A stretch of 64,000 nucleotides of DNA from Paralichthys olivaceus (taxonomy: Eukaryota > Chordata > Actinopteri > Pleuronectiformes > Paralichthyidae), in assembly GCF_024713975.1 (NCBI RefSeq), contig NC_091114.1:6358001-6422000 (forward strand), given 5' to 3'. Under the pieces are notes generated by a model. The model ran no database searches. It saw nothing but the letters and a program-made list of their open reading frames with translations, and was not told where the DNA came from. Below, piece by piece: positions 1 to 10,479 of this stretch (position 1 is the first letter of the stretch; every line of letters begins with the position of its first letter). The translations under genes were made by a program, and so were the position numbers.

Positions 1-127
1 ACTGACGTTCAGTCAAACAGCTATACAGGTCATCACCCTGCCGGCAAAAAGGCAAAAAAAAAGTATGATGTTCAAATTTTTTGCATCACTAGAATAATTT
101 AGCTTCTTTTTCATCTGTCCTTTTTAG

Positions 128-3100
128 GTCTGTTTCACAGGGCCATAGCCCAGAGTGGAACCGCCATCTCCAGCTGGTCTGTCAACTACCAACCCCTAAA
201 GTACACTAAGATCCTGGCCCGGAAGGTGGGCTGCACCTACACAGAGACGGCTGACCTGGTCGACTGCCTGAGACGCAAGAACTTCAGGGAGCTGGTGGAC
301 CAGGACATCCAGCCAGCCCGCTATCACATTGCCTTTGGCCCTGTGGTGGATGGCGACGTGGTGCCTGACGATCCTGAGATCCTTATGCAGCAGGTGAGGG
401 AACATAAAAAACAGGGCCTCAGTCTGTATGGCTTCGATGGTTAAAATCATTTACCAGCAGCTCAACAACACAATTGTGGGAGGGCAGACTTTTCATATGC
501 ACACATACAGAGTGTGAGCATGAGTTATGCTCTGGTGGTGACATTTACCAGTTGGTGTGAACTCCTGCTAAAACCCCATGAAAACTGCTGTGGTCATGTA
601 CACAGGCCTATGGTGCACAACCTTTTTTGCTTGTGATCCTTCAATACAAGTATACCATCACCGGGGGGTGCAAGTACACAATGTGGGAGCAGTTCTCAGC
701 TTCACTGATATAGCTTAAATGTCTGGAAAGCTTGTTTTTCAAATAATGGAAAAAACGATAAGAAATAGTCCAAACTATTTTGTATTGGAGAATTTCATTG
801 TATCTTTTTTCCTTATTTCCCACTTCATCTTCTGACCTCCAGGGTTGGCATCCTCAGTGTCACAGACGCTGGATGAAAAATCAAACAAGTGTCACTTTTG
901 CAGATATTTTATTACATACATTTTTCAAGGGACCAAAGGAAAATTGAGGATCTCTGAGAAATAATTAGACGTGAGCATTTGAGGGCCAAAAATGAAGCCT
1001 GTCCCAAACAGAGCTCTTGTGCATTAATTAACACTGTGAAAAACTCCATGCTGAAACGCTGTTGCCAAAAACCTGCAGAACGATCTTTAGAGCTTATGTT
1101 TGAGGTATTTATCCTCGTGGGATGATGGAGTCTGGTATTAAAACATAAACTTATGTCTTATTCATGCAAAGAGATGACACGGTGCAGGTTAACATTTCCT
1201 GGCATGAATATCACATAAAGCTGACTGATGATAGATTCATGTAATCAGCATCATCTGCATCAGCACTTATTTCCCTTATTGCACCACCAGGGGGAGTTCC
1301 TCAACTACGACATCCTAATAGGAGTGAACCAAGGTGAGGGGCTGAAGTTCGTGGATGACAGCGAGGACAACGATGGCATCTCAGCCGCGGCGTTCGACTA
1401 CACCATCTCGAACTTCGTTGATAACCTCTACGGATACCCTGAAGGTCTGGAACGCCAACTCATTCATTTCTGTTTTGACTCATTTGGAAATAAAGTTGAC
1501 TTTTTTTATTTATATATATTATACATATCCATGAAAAATTTACTTAAGAACACTAAGTAAATTTGTTACATCCTACCCCCTAAAGTAGATGTCACAAAAC
1601 ACACCACAGTTCTACTTTTTAAATAGGAAGTGCTTCTTTTTTGCTATGAATATAGTTACATTACTATATGCTCTCAACAAGTATACATCAACAGCAGCTT
1701 CCTGTCGAAACGAACAAACATGAGCCCCGAGAACGAATCAAGCCAGACAAGCATACTAAAGATACAGCTTATCATTGAGATTATCCGTCACTGTGGTGGG
1801 TCTGCGTTGTGGCCTTTCAGGCTCTGTGGGAATTAATGCTGTCTCTCATCATCCCCCAGGCAGCCAGCTCCCAATCACAGTGCTGTTGTTCCTCACAGAT
1901 CAACCTGCAGACCCTTCACAGTGGGCCACAGTCAAAATACAGGCACATTTGGATAATGCAGTCACGCTCCATCTCAAGTGCACGTCACTCATTCTGCTCT
2001 CCGAGAGGCACATCCGCCGTTTTTGTCTTTTCTCTTTTTCTCGACAAAACACATACAGCACTTGCAAACACACTCACCACTGATATATTCATTTATATTT
2101 ATATCAGTCATTCCAAATAATTAACAGGTACATGCAGGTTTTTTAAACATGGGTAAAAAAAAAGAAGAAAAAGGCAATTGACTGGGAGTGAGTCCGATTG
2201 CAGACAAAAGCCAGTTGTTGGTGGTTGTTAGTGGGTTTTTTGACCAGTCGTAAAAGGGTTTTACTTTTCTTCCACCTTCAGCATCCAATCTCTTTAGTCC
2301 TCTCCCTCAAAATGTTTCATCCCTTTCATTACTTTCCTCTGAGCTGACCACATTTTCTCTATTATTCCTTTACCCTTATTCTTATTTTTCTTTCCCTGTC
2401 ACTTTTCCTCTCCCACATCTTATCCTCCAGGCAAAGACATCCTGAGGGAGACCATTAAGTTCATGTACACCGACTGGGCGGACAGGGACAACGGAGACAT
2501 GCGGAGGAAGACCCTCCTCGCTCTGTTTACAGACCACCAGTGGGTGGCACCAGCAGTGGCCACCGCCAAGCTACATGCTGAGTTTCAGTCCCCGGTTTAC
2601 TTTTACACATTCTACCACCACTGCCAGACGGAGACGCGACCTGAATGGGCTGACGCCGCCCATGGAGATGAGATACCGTACGTGTTCGGTGTGCCCATGA
2701 TCGGTGCCACAGATCTGTTCCCGTGCAACTTCTCGAAGAATGACGTCATGTTGAGTGCCGTGGTCATGACTTACTGGACCAACTTTGCCAAGACTGGGTA
2801 GGCCTTGCTGATCATTTTATTTCAGACTGATATATGTTTTTAATTTATTCATCCTTTGTGGTGCTTCAGGGTTTACCAGTTAGCACCGCGTCTCATCACT
2901 AGTAGAGTTAAAGGGTTTGTTAATAAAGATGCGCGTCTACAGCTGTTTTCAGACATGAACCCGGGAGAACTCCACATTCAGGCAAGGGGCGGTGCAGCAG
3001 GTGGAGGCAGGACTTAAGTTTAAACTCCCCAGCAGATCATGTGTTTTAGTTTAACAGCATCAGCTCTTATCACCAAAAGCTCATGAATCTCACAGTTTTT

Positions 3101-4390
3101 TGTCTGTGTCTTGTACACACCTCTTTTCCATCCAGAGATTTGTTTTTACATTTGAAAAGTCATCAACACACCTTGTAGCTTGTGGTGAATCATCTGGAGA
3201 ATTTCCTGCTGTTTGATCAAACAGACTCATTCTGAAATTCTCTAGAGTTTTTAGTGACCGGAGAAACTCTGGAGATAATCCTCTGTGGGCACGGCCGTGG
3301 GAGGGCGGAAAAAGCCAGAGCCTCTCACTCGGACATTTGTCTTTTCACATACAGAGAATGTCTGTAGGATCTCTGGAGTTCGGTGCATGTCTGAAAGCAG
3401 CTTATGATTGGGGGCTGATTTCTCAAGTAGACTTATGAATAGTTTAAATCTGACAATCTTGTTTAAATCTACACAGTGAAGAAATCCTTATACCAGATTG
3501 ATTAAGATCTTGACCTGAAATATATAACTGAGATTCCTCCTCTGTTGTCCATTAGGGATCCTAACCTGCCAGTCCCGCAGGACACCAAGTTCATTCACAC
3601 CAAGCCCAACCGCTTTGAGGAGGTCATCTGGACCAAGTTCAACTCAAAGGACAAGCAATATCTCCACATAGGCTTAAAACCTCGTGTCAGAGACAACTAC
3701 AGGGCCAACAAGGTGGCCTTCTGGCTGGAATTAGTTCCCCACCTCCACAGTCTACATGAGGTGCTCTTCCCCACCACTACCCGCTCACCGGCAGGCCCTC
3801 GCACAGGAAATACCGGACCCTGGCCCAGGACACCGGGCCCTCGCACCACCCGTCACCCCTACCCTACATTCCCCTCTGAACTGGAGCCCGAGGGATCTGA
3901 GCGTCCACACCAGGACCTCTTCCCTGGAGACATGCGGGACTATTCCACTGAGCTTAGCGTGACAGTCGCCGTGGGTGCATCACTCCTCTTCCTCAACATC
4001 CTGGCTTTCGCCGCCCTTTACTACAAGCGTGACAAGCGACACGAGATGCGACGCCACCGGCTGTCTCCCCAACGGGGCGGCCCAGCCAACGACCTCGCTC
4101 ACAGTCAGGAGGAGGAGATCATGTCCCTGCAAATGAAGCACTCAGAGCATGACGCGCACCACGACATGGAGCCTCTCCGGCCCCATGACATCCTGCGACC
4201 CGCCTGCCCGCCCGACTACACGCTGGCGCTACGCCGCGCCCCGGACGACGTGCCACTGATGACGCCCAACACCATCACCATGATCCCCAGTACCATTACC
4301 AGCATGCAGCCTCTTCATGCCTTCAACACCTTCCCCTCCACTGGCCACAACAACACCCTGCCCCACCCCCACTCCACAACCAGGGTATAG
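128..4390 (+). CDS. nlgn2: Neuroligin-2, last four coding exons (5' part lies outside the window)
   Basis: Postsynaptic adhesion protein of inhibitory synapses: an extracellular cholinesterase-like domain that binds neurexins, one membrane span and a cytoplasmic tail. Coding exons read from splice signals: 128-393, 1291-1444, 2431-2797 and 3556-4390. All phases join without a break and the last ends in TAG. The first three carry the C-terminal half of the esterase-like domain ([22 protein letters not shown]). The last carries the stalk, the membrane span (residues [20 protein letters not shown]), the gephyrin-binding stretch with its Tyr ([15 protein letters not shown]) and the C-terminal PDZ ligand TTRV. 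The stalk ([18 protein letters not shown]) and RRAPDDVPL match NLGN2 rather than NLGN1 or NLGN3, but the tail [10 protein letters not shown] resembles NLGN3. The donor after 1444 (gtctgg) is weak. The introns at 394-1290, 1445-2430 and 2798-3555 hold no recognised gene. Confidence 0.95.
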
Positions 4391-6400
4391 TAGGGACTGC
4401 CCTGACACAGCACCACCCGAGGACCAGGAAGACTGGCTGTGCTACTGATCCAGGAGGGAGGCCTCTAGACACAGGCCTCTCTGCTCTCTTATGCTCTTAC
4501 TCCTCATGTGCTGTCAAACTTAGCAGCTCCCTCTACTGGCGCCGCGGGGAGAAGCAACTGAACTGCACGGCAGCAGATGATCAGTTGGGGGCGGTTTAGA
4601 TCTTTTACAGATACTGTTTTCAAAGAAAGTCTGCTGTTTCCAGACTAAAGCCCTCTGACATTTGTCAAAGGGACATGTGCTTTTACTTTTGTGTCATCTC
4701 TCTTTTCTCTCACTGGTGTATTACGTGCATATATCGTTCTCTTTTCTACATCTGTGTCTTATCCCTGCTTTTGTTCCTCTCATTCAAAATGCAACTATCT
4801 CTCTCCCCTTTGCTCTTCTGTACTGAGCTTTAGGAGGAGACATTGAGTGCATACAGTTGGCATAAAGCTATGAAAAGACAGATATCTGATATTTTGTTCT
4901 ACCAGCATTCTTGGTGCCAAGTATGTACTTCTGTGTTTGCTTTCTCATCAAGGGAGGGAAAAAAACAAAACTAAAGAAAATTCTTGACTATTCCCATTTA
5001 CTGTCAACTAACAGATGCTGTGTGTTCTCATGACAAAGTGCCAAACTGGCCCTGGATTGTGTTTTTATTTCTTTTTTTCAATCATTTGTTTAATCGTTGT
5101 TTTTTGTGGAACGAATTTTTTCTGAAAATATAGATATAGAGAAATGATATTATATATAGTTATATATAAATGTGTACAAAGGAGAAAGTATATAAATGGG
5201 GTTTTCTCAGTGGGGATCTATGCATGAATTATTTTTAAAGATGATGGCGGGGGATAGGACACTGTATCTGTCAATGCACGTTTCCCAAATCTACTCAAAA
5301 ACCACATCGGTCCGCTTTGGATATCAGTCTGTTTAACCTCACAGAATGAGAGCATCACAGGAAATCTTGAAGTAAGTCAAAAAAAGAAAGAAGAAAATCC
5401 ACCTCTTCACCTCCCGGCAATCATTTCTTATTAAAGAATGAGTCATTCCTGCAAATCTCAGAAGATGTTAGAGTCAAAGCAACAACTGTGAACACATTCT
5501 TCCGTTTGTTCTTTCCTTCATAATCTCATTCAGGGGAATTTCTCTAAACCGGGTGATGCAAGGCTCCAACAGCTATCCCATCATGCAACTGTAGCTACTT
5601 CCTCTGTCCATCTGCTTTTTTTTTTTTTTTTACTAAAGTAAGCAGATCTGTTGTTGAAGCTGGCGTGATCGACATTATTTTTGTATTTCAGCGAGCGTGA
5701 GAAACAAAGCGGAGCCCGACAGCCCCTTTGCCCTGATACGTGCACTCTTCTTCTCCTGTCTGTGCCCCTGATTGCAGCACATGCATATTCTCCTTTACAT
5801 TGGCATAGGTGCACCCTAATTAGACAGCAAGGAGATAGAAAGGCAGGAAGATCCCCATGGTAAAAACGTTGACTCCAGAATGAGCTCCCTCCCGCTGCCT
5901 CCACTCTCTCTCCCCCTCTTCCTCCATCACTTCTTCCCTCCCTCCCTCCCCCTCATCAGGACTCTAGCTCTGTACATCAAGACTGACACCCACGCTGCAG
6001 TGATCGCCCGCAACTACCCCACTGTGACCACGAAACTCCTGACTTCACTGTGTCAGCGGCGCACCACACGCCATTGCCGACCTCAGTTCGGCTCCACGAT
6101 TACCCTCACACCCGAGGGTTGGCTCACGAGGGGTGAGTTTTCGTGAGCTCATGGGTTGTAAATGAGAACTCCTAAGCACACTGAGGGTAACCGGTGGGCC
6201 TTCACAGCCGCTGCAGGATGAAAACGGGGCTCAGATCTCCGACACAGGGTAAAAGCAACACACTTGATAACTGATGTTTCTGATTCCTTTCTTTTTGGGG
6301 GGGAGGTTAAGGATCTCAAATAAAACTGGAAAATGGGTGATTAAAACAATTAGTTGACTGAACTGATGTGCTGTCATTTGAGCCCACAGGAAACCAATGA
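4391..6400 (+). other. nlgn2: Probable nlgn2 3' UTR and downstream DNA
   Basis: No convincing coding region follows the nlgn2 stop. The stretch is AT-rich around 5110-5200. Candidate poly(A) signals are ATTAAA near 5432 and AATAAA at 6319. The short open frames around 5580-6150 lie over pyrimidine-rich, low-complexity sequence and have no family resemblance. Which signal is used cannot be decided here. Confidence 0.5.
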
Positions 6401-8200
6401 TAGCTTCCATCCAGTATGAGAGAAGTTAGTCACCAGTGTTGTCTTGTGTTTGTTTGTTTTCTATGATATTACTGCCTACCAGGGTGGTGTGGGAGAGATA
6501 TATACAGTGCCCGGCTGCTTCTGTCAAGAGATTTTGTAAAAGGGAAAAATGTGCACAATGTTAAACACAAGACAACTGCCTCAGGTGTGTCGCAGGCAGT
6601 GCTCTGGAATAGAGGACAGGACAGCGGCGCAAAGGAAAGTGCGCGCTGTGGGGACGAGACATCGGGAGGAGATTGGATACAGACTCACAGCCTTAAATGT
6701 ATCAGTTAATATCGGAAGAATGAAAGGAGAGGATGAAGCAAGTGAGGAAATTCAAGGGCATGGTCATCTTTCTACCCACAAAGTTTGCCACATCGCTACT
6801 CAGTCTGATGGAGGATCTGTGGGATCAGATCCACGTGAACCCTTTTCTAATAGCTCCGGGGCGTTGTGATGAAAACTTTGCCACAGCACGGCTACAACGA
6901 CACGGCTGGAGGTGAAAACCAGGTGTTCAGTTTGGTCTGTTTTAATTCCTTTGTCTATTTTGTAAAGCAACACTTGAGGGCGCTATTTTGGCAGATTCAC
7001 CACAGGTCTGCCCAACAGGAAACAGGAAGAAAAAAGAAACCAAACTGGGTGGCAGGACAGAGACACACAACATCTGGTGGAGGATCCAAACTGTACATTT
7101 TTAAGTGTAAGAATCAAACAGACAAAATATTTGTAAATATTAAGTTTCTTGTTTGTTTTTCTTTTGTTTTTCTTTATGAGTGAATGAATGAACTGCTTAT
7201 TTTGTGACGACAAAAGACAACAGGTGCAGTTTGCAAAAAAAAAAAGGCGTCAAGCTCGAGGCTTCAGATTAGTTGGTGAGTAGAAGATGCTTGCCACCAA
7301 TCACTTTTCATTTAATTCTAATTCTTTCTTCATTGCCCACTACGACATGGGCATTCTGTAGCACCGTCAGACACTGTAGCAGATCACCCCCACTCCCTTG
7401 CAGAGAGCACATGACAGAGGGCCTGATGCTATAGTTAGCATTAGCTTTTTTCCATTTAATATTACTATTTTAAATTTGAAACATGCTACTAAAATCTGTG
7501 GTTTGCGATCAGCGAAGCGTCGTCTTGTTCTTTTCCCCTCATAATTTTGCATCATTTTATTTTTCAACGATCCACCCCTGATGAATCTGTGCTGCGTGAT
7601 TGGTGTGGCATCCAGAGGCTGAAATACTGAGGAAAGCCAGCTTTGCCTTTTGCCAGCTCACTGATTGCCAGTGTCACAGTCAGGACTTTTAAAAAGTGGT
7701 CAGTTAAATGTCAACTCACTTCACATGTAGCAATGTTTACATGTTGCCACTTAACCACTCGTGGGACAGACATGAGGGCTTTGATACCATTAGATGCCTC
7801 ATATCCTCATAGAGCGACGCCATCACACATGCCGCCCAGCGTCTCTCTTCCACACACTCTGTTTGCGATGTTTTATGGAGGTTGTGTTGATCTTACACTG
7901 ATGCGATGTAGCAGAAAACAGTATTGTGTTCCAAAAAGTTGAGGGAAGGACAAATTAGGCCAACAATGATGCTTCATAGTGGGTCTGGCCGTATGTATGT
8001 GGACACACACTGGGCCTATGTAGCTCACTGCGGCCCTGAGGCTCGCACCGCTCCAGAGCTGCGGTCGTCCAACTGAAACCGTTTCAGTGAAATGCGGAGA
8101 CTTAACGCATGTTAGTGACTTCTAGATCCTGTGTCATGTCAGTGATGCGTGAAAGCACGTGGTAAACAACCCACAATTACAAACACACACACATAAATCC
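6400..8200. other. Intergenic, nothing recognised
   Basis: No gene, RNA gene or clear mobile element could be supported. Open frames near 6549-6915 and 7643-7942 overlap each other in different frames and show no known domain. Confidence 0.4.
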
Positions 8201-8684
8201 TCAGCTTGCGAAGTTGCACCTGTTGTCTTGTTTTTAAATTCTTTGTTGAATTCAGATACCCAAGACGAGACGAAGAAAATGTTAAATAATGGAGTTTAAG
8301 AAAAAAAAGATGATTATTAAAAAAGTACAGTAAAACTATATAAATAAATGAGGTGATGATATTTCTGTTTACTTTAGAAGTTATTATACACTGTATGCTG
8401 TGATTCTGATCTGGGAAACATTAAAGACATTCATAGCCAGACTGCTGATTTGGTTTCTTTATTCAGTCAGTTATTAGATATGGAAAAAAATCCTATAGAT
8501 CCATCCGATTCCCTTCATTATTAACAATTTGACAAGTTAACATGAATCTGGTTATTTACACACCCAGAGAAAAATCATTATTATTTTTTACACAATTATT
8601 TTAAAAAGGTGTATCAAATGCTACAGAAGTCACTCCAAAATATTGTTAACATTTCTGCAACTGCAACACAGACTGTTTCAATAA

Positions 8685-8745
8685 GTGTTGTCTGCTGCAA
8701 CATTTTACTTCACCACTAGATGTCACTAACTTCTACACACGGAAC
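8685..8745 (-). mobile_element. Fragment of a short non-autonomous DNA-transposon-like repeat
   Basis: Read on the minus strand, this piece (TGTGTAGAAGTTAGTG, CATCTAGTGGTGAAGT, ATGTTGCAGC) matches the left end of the repeat seen more fully at 15565-15860. Only one end is present. Confidence 0.45.
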
Positions 8746-9770
8746 CATGAATGTCAGCAGCAGTGTTCAACTATGTATTAGGGCCTGAGTGCGACAGTGC
8801 AAAAACTTTATTGAAACTCTATGTATTCGTGAAACATGCTTGATGTCTGTGGTTATTTTAACTTCACCCCTACAGCCACTGATAGATCACATCCATCTCA
8901 AACCCACCTAATACGCTTTGTTGGCATGTGCAGTGTCGTTGTGACGCAACTTCTGCTTGTAATTTCCTCCTGAAACACCTGCAAACGGATTTCCATCTGG
9001 GTGTAACAGCTCAGAACAGCCTTGAGACATCAACAGTTCCCATGTGTCAACACGAATCAGCTGCTTTTTGTTAGGATCTCGACTGACAACGACAGGGAGC
9101 TTCAGTTGAGTGTATCCATCGACTTGTAGCGTGTGTGTGTAGCATGTTAGCCTGTTGCTTGTAATAAAAAAACAACAACCAGAGTTTATGAGAATGGTGT
9201 CTATTGTCCCCAAAGTGCTTTTTATATCATCATATGAATTTTCCCCTACAAAACTGCTAATGGCTAAGCTAGTTGCTCGCTTGGTTATCAGCAGTGATGT
9301 GCAAAATCATATTCCTTCGATATGAACATTGAATACATCAAAATGGTGAATATAAAAAGATTATAAAAGCATGTGTTGAAAAAAAGTGTAATAATAATTT
9401 ATTGATACTGCTAAAATATCCATTTCATTTTTTATGAAATAACTACTAGATTGAATCTGGGGGATCTGTGGTGATGGGCCTTGCCTGTGAGACTGTGGAG
9501 ATGTGGCCATCGGTCAACAGTCAGTCAACAGAAGACGTCAGACCAGCGTGATCCAGTCAGTCGGACACCAGACAAGAACATTTGCATCTGTACCCAGGAG
9601 GTAGGGCACACTTATTCACAAGGACACATAATGGAAGTCTTGGATCTCTAGTACTGGATCTGAAAATTCAACTGTGAAGGCAGATTTTTTTGTAGTTATT
9701 GTTTTCTATTAATGCAGTCATAACAAGAGATTATGACAAAACAATTACTGTGGCCTAAATAATTTATGAT

Positions 9771-9900
9771 TACCAGGGCTGCACGATTTAAAAAAAAAAA
9801 ATCATATTAACTATTTCCTTGCTAAGAATTGAGATCACAATTGAATCAAAAATGTTTTCAATATACATGATTTTTGCGCTCATTGGTCTGCTCAAGTACA
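9771..9900 (+). mobile_element. hAT-like repeat end (GGGCTGCACGAT type)
   Basis: AGGGCTGCACGATT at about 9776 followed by an A-run is the typical end of a widespread fish hAT-derived MITE. The same kind of terminus bounds the element in ZP3 intron 6 (22335). No matching right end was found, so this is a one-ended fragment. Confidence 0.35.
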
Positions 9901-10084
9901 TTTGAGTCAGTACACAGAACCACAAACTGGAGAGTCGGTGGTTGCCGTGAGCGTGCTGTTGCTAGATTGATGAGTCCCATCCGCCGCTACAAAAGAGTGC
10001 TGGTCGCCTGTTAATTTAGAGTTTATTATTATTGAACATATTGCATGTCCATATCGCAGCAAATTCAATGCAGTACTTAATTTG

Positions 10085-10178
10085 GTCCTTAACAATACAT
10101 ATTCTAAGTGTAAAGTCGATAAGATGAACGGTTGGTGAGATATGTATTCCACATACAGCCAGACAGACAGATTTCAAG
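10085..10178 (+). repeat. LINE-tail-like interspersed repeat
   Basis: The segment with AAGTGTAAAGTCGATAAG, GAGATATG, CCACATACAG and a terminal CAGACAGACAG run is related to 63227-63315 in this window. The (CAGA)n end is typical of some non-LTR retrotransposon tails. Family not determined. Confidence 0.45.
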
Positions 10179-10479
10179 AATTTTAGATTGATGTACAACT
10201 TTAACCTTGTCTTCTGAAAAGTAACATTACATTGTGGTTCACAGAATAGTGTCTGAATTCACTTTATTGTTGTTTCAACACACACTACAATAATACAAGG
10301 TATATTTATGTTTAGAGATTCTGTTACAACTCAGTGCACATACACAGTGCACTCATAAAACTACAGCTTGGTTGAACCAATTGTCTTGTTCCACATTCTT
10401 TGTTGAATTCAAAAACTCTCAAGATATGACACGCGATTAAAATTTACTGTTCTCTTTTGACCAGATCGCTTGTTGTCTC

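Larger units (their letters stand above)
8200..10460 (-). other. Old VLIG 3' flank with interspersed-repeat fragments
   Basis: This stretch lies just downstream of VLIG copy A (minus strand). A block at about 8388-8465 (TGTATGCTGTGATT, then GGGAAACATT and CTTTATTCAG) is clearly related to about 24281-24350, downstream of VLIG copy B, at roughly 80% identity. A second pair, 8222-8260 and 10384-10420, shares TTCTTTGTTGAATTCA. TTTATT at 10263-10268 or 8458-8463 reads as AATAAA on the minus strand and could end the VLIG transcript. A 101-codon open frame on the minus strand (8908-9213) is not recognised. Confidence 0.45.

Noticed and set aside
5880-6146. 88-codon frame after nlgn2
   Set aside because: Starts in a pyrimidine-rich tract and has no similarity to known proteins; probably within nlgn2 3' UTR.
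8908-9213. 101-codon minus-strand frame downstream of VLIG copy A
   Set aside because: Composition is protein-like in places (LKLPVVVSRDPNKKQ), but no domain is recognised and no splice partners are evident. Left as unexplained rather than called a gene.
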